The notes beneath the pieces are model-generated. The model was given only the letters and a program-made list of their open reading frames with translations, did no database searches and was not told where the DNA came from. DNA of 64,000 bases from Pontederia crassipes (Eukaryota > Streptophyta > Magnoliopsida > Commelinales > Pontederiaceae): positions 51,272,995 to 51,336,994 of the forward strand of contig CM060198.1 in assembly GCA_030549335.1 (NCBI GenBank), written 5' to 3'. The position numbers and the translations under genes were made by a program. Below, one piece after another: positions 59,985-64,000 of the stretch. Within the stretch, counting starts at the first letter, position 1. The number at the start of each line of letters is the position of its first letter.

Positions 59985-60619
59985 ATTTGAAATAGGACGG
60001 TCAAACCCGTTGGACGAACCGTCGAAAGTTCTCCAAACCGTCGAAACTTTCGACGGTTTTAGCCGTCGATATATATAATAATATATGTCAACTGAACAGA
60101 ATTGTATAAATTATAAATTTGCATTTTCGACGGTCAAAACCATCAAAAAAAATTAAAGCAGAATATTTTAATTAATTTAAATCACTTAACATTCCGACGG
60201 GTCTGATCGCCAAAATATCGACGGTTTCATCAAACGTCGCAACTTTCGACGGTCAAAATCGTCGAAAAATAAAATAATAGTACCCGGCTAACGTTAAAAT
60301 ATTTCAACGACTAAGACCGCTAGAAGTTTCGATGGATAGGTGAACCGTCGAAACTTTCGACGGTCTGAATCGTCGAAAAACCAGCATGGAAACTGATCAG
60401 CCGATTTTAACATCATCGACGGTTACGATCATCAAAATTTTCGGCAGAAAGTTTTGACGAATTCTGAACCATCAAAAGTTTAGACGACTAGAACCGTCGA
60501 AAAATACCCGACGAAAATTTCGACAGTTTATTAGATCTGCCGAAAAATCCGTCGGTATTTCAGACGGATTTCTGCCTATCGAAAATAAACCGTCGGAAAT
60601 CAGGCTTTTTCTTGTAGTG
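59985..60619. repeat. Right subterminal repeats of the CACTA element
   Basis: More than fifteen CCGTCGAAA/TTTCGACGG-type words in both orientations fill the last 630 bp. This matches the upstream control region of En/Spm, where TNPA binds and methylation regulates activity. Confidence 0.88.
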
Positions 60620-60622
60620 TTG

Positions 60623-62570
60623 GCATTTATGCAAAGCCATACTTTACTACTCTTTTCATGCTATGTAACTTATAAACTCGGGTTTATGTAAACTCTTAGT
60701 TAATTGTGGGGTGGAACTCAACTCTTTCATGAAGGAGAATAAACCCTGGGTAGAGCTAACTTATTTCGGAATATTTTGTTGACGATTTACATACTTTCAT
60801 GTGGTCTAAAAATTATGAAATTAATTGTGTGTAATCCACTATGAGTCTAGTTCCACTGAGCTTTGGCAGCATGTTAATCAAATGTCTGTAAAAAAATTTA
60901 TGTCTTTGTCTTCAAAGATCTATCATTATGCTTATTGAATGATATGGGTTTTTGTAAATTAGGCATTAAATTGAATATGTTATATAAAATTTTGATGATA
61001 TGGGGTCAAGAAAGTTATAAATGATTAATTGAACCCTCTTCGGTATGTTAGAATGAAATTTAAGGCAGAACATAATCTTATTTGTTAAATTTATTGTGCT
61101 CGACACAGAAGGATATAAAATTTAGAAATTTTATAGTTGCACCTCCGGAAGCCTTAAGGAAAAGTACTAGAATAGGTTTATTTATTAATTGATATAAATA
61201 ATAAAAATGAGAACACTTAGTATATCAAAATACAATAACATAAAATTTAGGTTGAGTGTTGATTTTTTTGAGAAATAATCATAATGAAATAAAGTTTGAA
61301 ATTTGTGCAGAGTTTTGTAATATAAATTTGGTTAGTAATGTCTTAATATGGATTTTCATTTACTAGATTAGTAATTTGTCATAATATAAGACCAACTCTT
61401 ATGATAAATAATTGCTCAGTTATAAGAGAAAATGCATGAGTGCCATGTAAGCTTTGTAATTATTTATGTTTCATGTATACATTGAAAAGCATATGTGATA
61501 TATTATGAATTGATATTAAAAAATGTAATATTATTTCGTTAGATGAATATTCAATATGATTCATCTTTTGATATTTGAGATATGATTATTCATGTTGAAT
61601 CATTCATTTACACATGTGTGTATCATGTACCTCCATGTATGTTGAATAGAGCTAAGTGCTACACCATCGATTACGATGGAAGCCAACTATAGAATCTAAT
61701 CCATTGTTATGTTCCCTAAAAATAGGATGAGATTGGATGAAGTTAAGTGCCATGAGGAGCTATATAGTGAGAAATCATGGTGGAACCCACCTATATAATA
61801 TGTGTGGCCACCTCTAGAATCCACATATGACTATTTGATTTGTTCTTTGAAAGGAATTAGGTAGAATGAATCTAAGTGTCATGTGAAGCTAAGTGCTACA
61901 TCGTGAGATGTCACGATGGAAAATTCACCTCTAGAGTTTGTAGGAGCCATCTCTGAAATCCACCTACCAACTATACAAACTAACTAGTAGGTGATTTCTT
62001 CATTCATATGAGAGAGATTATGAATACAAATGTTTGATGTATTTAAATGATATTGATTGCAATTTGAGTGTAATGCTTTGAATTAGAAGGTCGTATATAA
62101 GTGTATCAAATATAAGAAAATGTCTATTTTGATGTTATGATTATTACATATCTTTTATGTCTCTCCGAATTTCACACAGGTTACGAATTATCAACTTAGC
62201 TATTTTTGTCTCGCCCTATTGTTTTTAATATTTTTCAAATCACTATATCCATATAGATCATGCGAGTCAATAATAGTAGAGTTTCTCTCTTTTGACTTTA
62301 AGATATTTTGTCTCGAGAGAGATTGCTATATTTATTGTTTATGACAAATTTGTATGTTGTATCAAAAATAAAATTATTTTGTGTAATGTAAAACTTAAAA
62401 AATATTTGGTTTGCTATGAAGGAACATCATAAAGTTATTATGTTATTTTGTTTAATGATATTTTTTATTCTTATGTTATAAAAATATTTCATTCATATTT
62501 TCGTAACTTTTCTTAATTTTATTTGATTGTCTGTAATGAATCGCGAACTTCGAATTAAACCACGATTTAA
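60623..62570. other. AT-rich intergenic stretch with degenerate repeats
   Basis: No gene was recognised. At 61645-61980 three degenerate units of about 110-130 bp share gctaagtgc(t/c)aca, cgatggaa and cacctctagaatccac-type words, which looks like an old tandem array or LTR part. Confidence 0.45.
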
Positions 62571-62571
62571 A

Positions 62572-63030
62572 TCCAAGTTGCGTACAACAAACATCCACAT
62601 TATTAGTTCTATCAACCAAATGAAATAGACAGTAATACTGACCACAAGTAAAAGAATTTTTTTATTTGTGATATCTTTATTCGCATTTTTACAATGTCGA
62701 TGCCCATGCTTATTAACAATATCAGTCAAATGAATTGGACAATAATGATTACAAGTAAAACTCATCTTTCACCTGAAAAATTAAAAAAATGTGATGAACT
62801 TTTAAACTTTTTCTTCATTCTTTCGCTATTTGTAGGCTCTTCATTCGCACTTTCTTTTTTTGCAAAGCTCATGTCTACGTTTATTAATAATATCAGCCAA
62901 ATGAATTGGACAATAATATTGATCGCACGTAAAAGACATCTTTCATCTTAAAAAAAATCAAAGAAATGTTTTTTTCTCCATTTTTTGTTTGTGTACTCTT
63001 TATTCACATTTTTTTCAAAGCTGATGCTTG
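62572..63030. repeat. Tandem units of a dispersed repeat family
   Basis: Two clear units of about 171 bp (anchored by aaatgaattggacaataat near 62728 and 62899) plus a weaker third at about 62580-62650. They share tattaataatatcagcc and a CTTTC/A-run junction, and match the unit interrupted by the CACTA element at 50.69-50.89 kb. Confidence 0.82.
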
Positions 63031-63239
63031 TTAATAACTGATGTGGAGAAATTATGTATATTTTTCATCCATGTTTTACTATATTCTCATGCTTGAACAC
63101 ATGCTTTATTACTATTGAAATGCAACTTTTATTATTTCTCTAAATCCATCTTCTAAATAGTGTATTTCTGGGATATTATTTCTTGCGTTGATTACTTTCC
63201 ATGCAGAAATCTCAATCGATAATTTATAGAAGTATTCAG

Positions 63240-64000
63240 GTGTATTCCCATCCCCCCAGCGGCACGCATATGGGAAACACGGGTATATTCCCCCAACCCA
63301 AACACTTAGATAAATTTGAGGACAGATGATGCAAATTCACCAGCCCAATTATCCAAAGCAGCAAACAGTAAAAGAGAACATGCCTTTCCACGTCAGCATG
63401 GCAGATTCAATTGCATAAAAGATAAAGCTTCCTCCACACCTTCATGAGCAGATGTGGACAACAAAAAAACTACAGGATAGTGAACAGTGGATAGGTGGCA
63501 AATTAAGAAAATGACAGTAAACAAGGACCACCAAGAAATTTCTTTTTGCTAGGACAAATGAACAGATGTTAAGCTAAGGAAAAGACAATCATGCAGGACC
63601 ACTAGAGCACTTTTTGTTGACTGAAAAAACTAAAGAAAAAAATGAAAAGACAGCTCGAAAAGATAGTGGACAAGTGGCACAATTCCTTGGGCTATAAAAG
63701 AGCAAGAGGGCTATTGAAGAAGGAGTTTCAATTGGTTCTGATTTTGACTAGGTTTAGAGCCTTTTGTGCTGCTGAAGGAGGTTGGAGAGGAGCCCACACT
63801 AGTAGCATCCCTTCTCCCTTCTCTCTTGTATTTTCTTTTCTTCCTTTCTTTATTTTCTAGTTTTCGTAATGTGTAACTAACTAGTCAACTAGTGGTTGGG
63901 GATGTTGATCATGACTTTCGTACTTTATTCTTATCTTCTTGATGCTTTGATGACTAATTGAATGTTGAGCTTTCCTGTGTTTTTTATGATATCATCTAGT
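63240..64000 (+). promoter_or_regulatory. Possible promoter or LTR fragment running off the window
   Basis: A TATA box (tataaaag at 63693-63700) is followed by a purine-rich then pyrimidine-rich leader, and then by taatgtgtaactaactagtc and ggggatgttgatcatg, wording like the R/U5 part of some plant Ty3/gypsy LTRs. Upstream, gtaaacaaggaccac and related words repeat loosely (63360-63620). No coding region is supported. It could equally be the start of a host gene outside the window. Confidence 0.3.

Larger units (their letters stand above)
50895..60619 (-). mobile_element. CACTA (En/Spm) DNA transposon, 9.7 kb, complete ends
   Basis: It starts CACTGCAAAAAAAACGCTGA and ends, reversed, CACTACAAGAAAAAGCCTGA, inverted ends of the CACTA type with a 3-bp target duplication ttg on each side (50892-50894 and 60620-60622). 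Both ends carry many subterminal (A)CCGTCGA repeats. Coding direction is minus, so the 5' end is on the right: TATA box (59930-59921), GC-rich tandem array (59664-59382), a long intron, a TNPD-like gene (57834-54377) and a TNPA-like gene (53954-52376). The genes are decayed, so it is probably not autonomous, but ends and subterminal repeats could still be recognised by a related transposase. Confidence 0.95.

Noticed and set aside
61645-61980. Possible small gene or LTR at the repeated gctaagtgctaca words
   Set aside because: The units are too diverged and lack ends, frames or target duplications.

Overview
This is plant nuclear DNA, from a flowering plant and probably a monocot. The evidence is long, AT-rich, transposon-loaded introns, a very GC-rich first exon in the phytocyanin gene, and plant families of LTR elements, L1 and RTE LINEs, hAT-like MITEs, Mutator-like foldbacks and an En/Spm (CACTA) transposon. 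I cannot name the species. No bacterial, organellar, tRNA, rRNA or CRISPR feature was seen.

Two host genes are convincing, both on the minus strand. The main one fills 9.85-35.5 kb and encodes a plant insulin-degrading-enzyme-like M16 zinc metalloprotease. I could place 26 coding exons totalling 2,913 bp (970 codons plus stop); the reading frame closes and no exon appears broken. Its introns hold a 5'-truncated L1 LINE (14.58-18.06 kb), a nearly full-length RTE LINE (24.0-27.15 kb), a 181-bp element made of the two ends of that RTE, a foldback element and several tandem duplications. The second gene (47.6-49.6 kb) is a two-exon, stellacyanin-type phytocyanin with a signal peptide, a Pro/Ala/Ser-rich stalk and a GPI-anchor-like tail.

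The rest is mobile or repetitive. At 0.65-6.1 kb a putative Ty3/gypsy solo LTR contains a younger 3-kb LTR element with both LTRs and a 5-bp target duplication. At 36-40.5 kb lie two inverted-repeat elements, one a 1.7-kb near-perfect hairpin, around a Ty1/copia fragment. At 42-43.7 kb is a copia-type solo LTR interrupted by a hAT-like MITE. At 50.9-60.6 kb is a complete-ended 9.7-kb CACTA element (3-bp target duplication TTG) with decayed TNPD- and TNPA-like genes, subterminal CCGTCG-type repeats, a TATA box and a GC-rich tandem array, the same layout as the control regions of maize En/Spm. It sits inside a dispersed repeat that recurs in tandem at 62.6-63.0 kb. The window ends in a possible promoter or LTR fragment.

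The most interesting items are the two-ended RTE derivative together with tiny RTE tail insertions, the En/Spm-like control architecture, the long hairpins as possible small-RNA sources, and the protease gene in which both active-site glutamate codons are split by introns, one of them a GC-AG intron.
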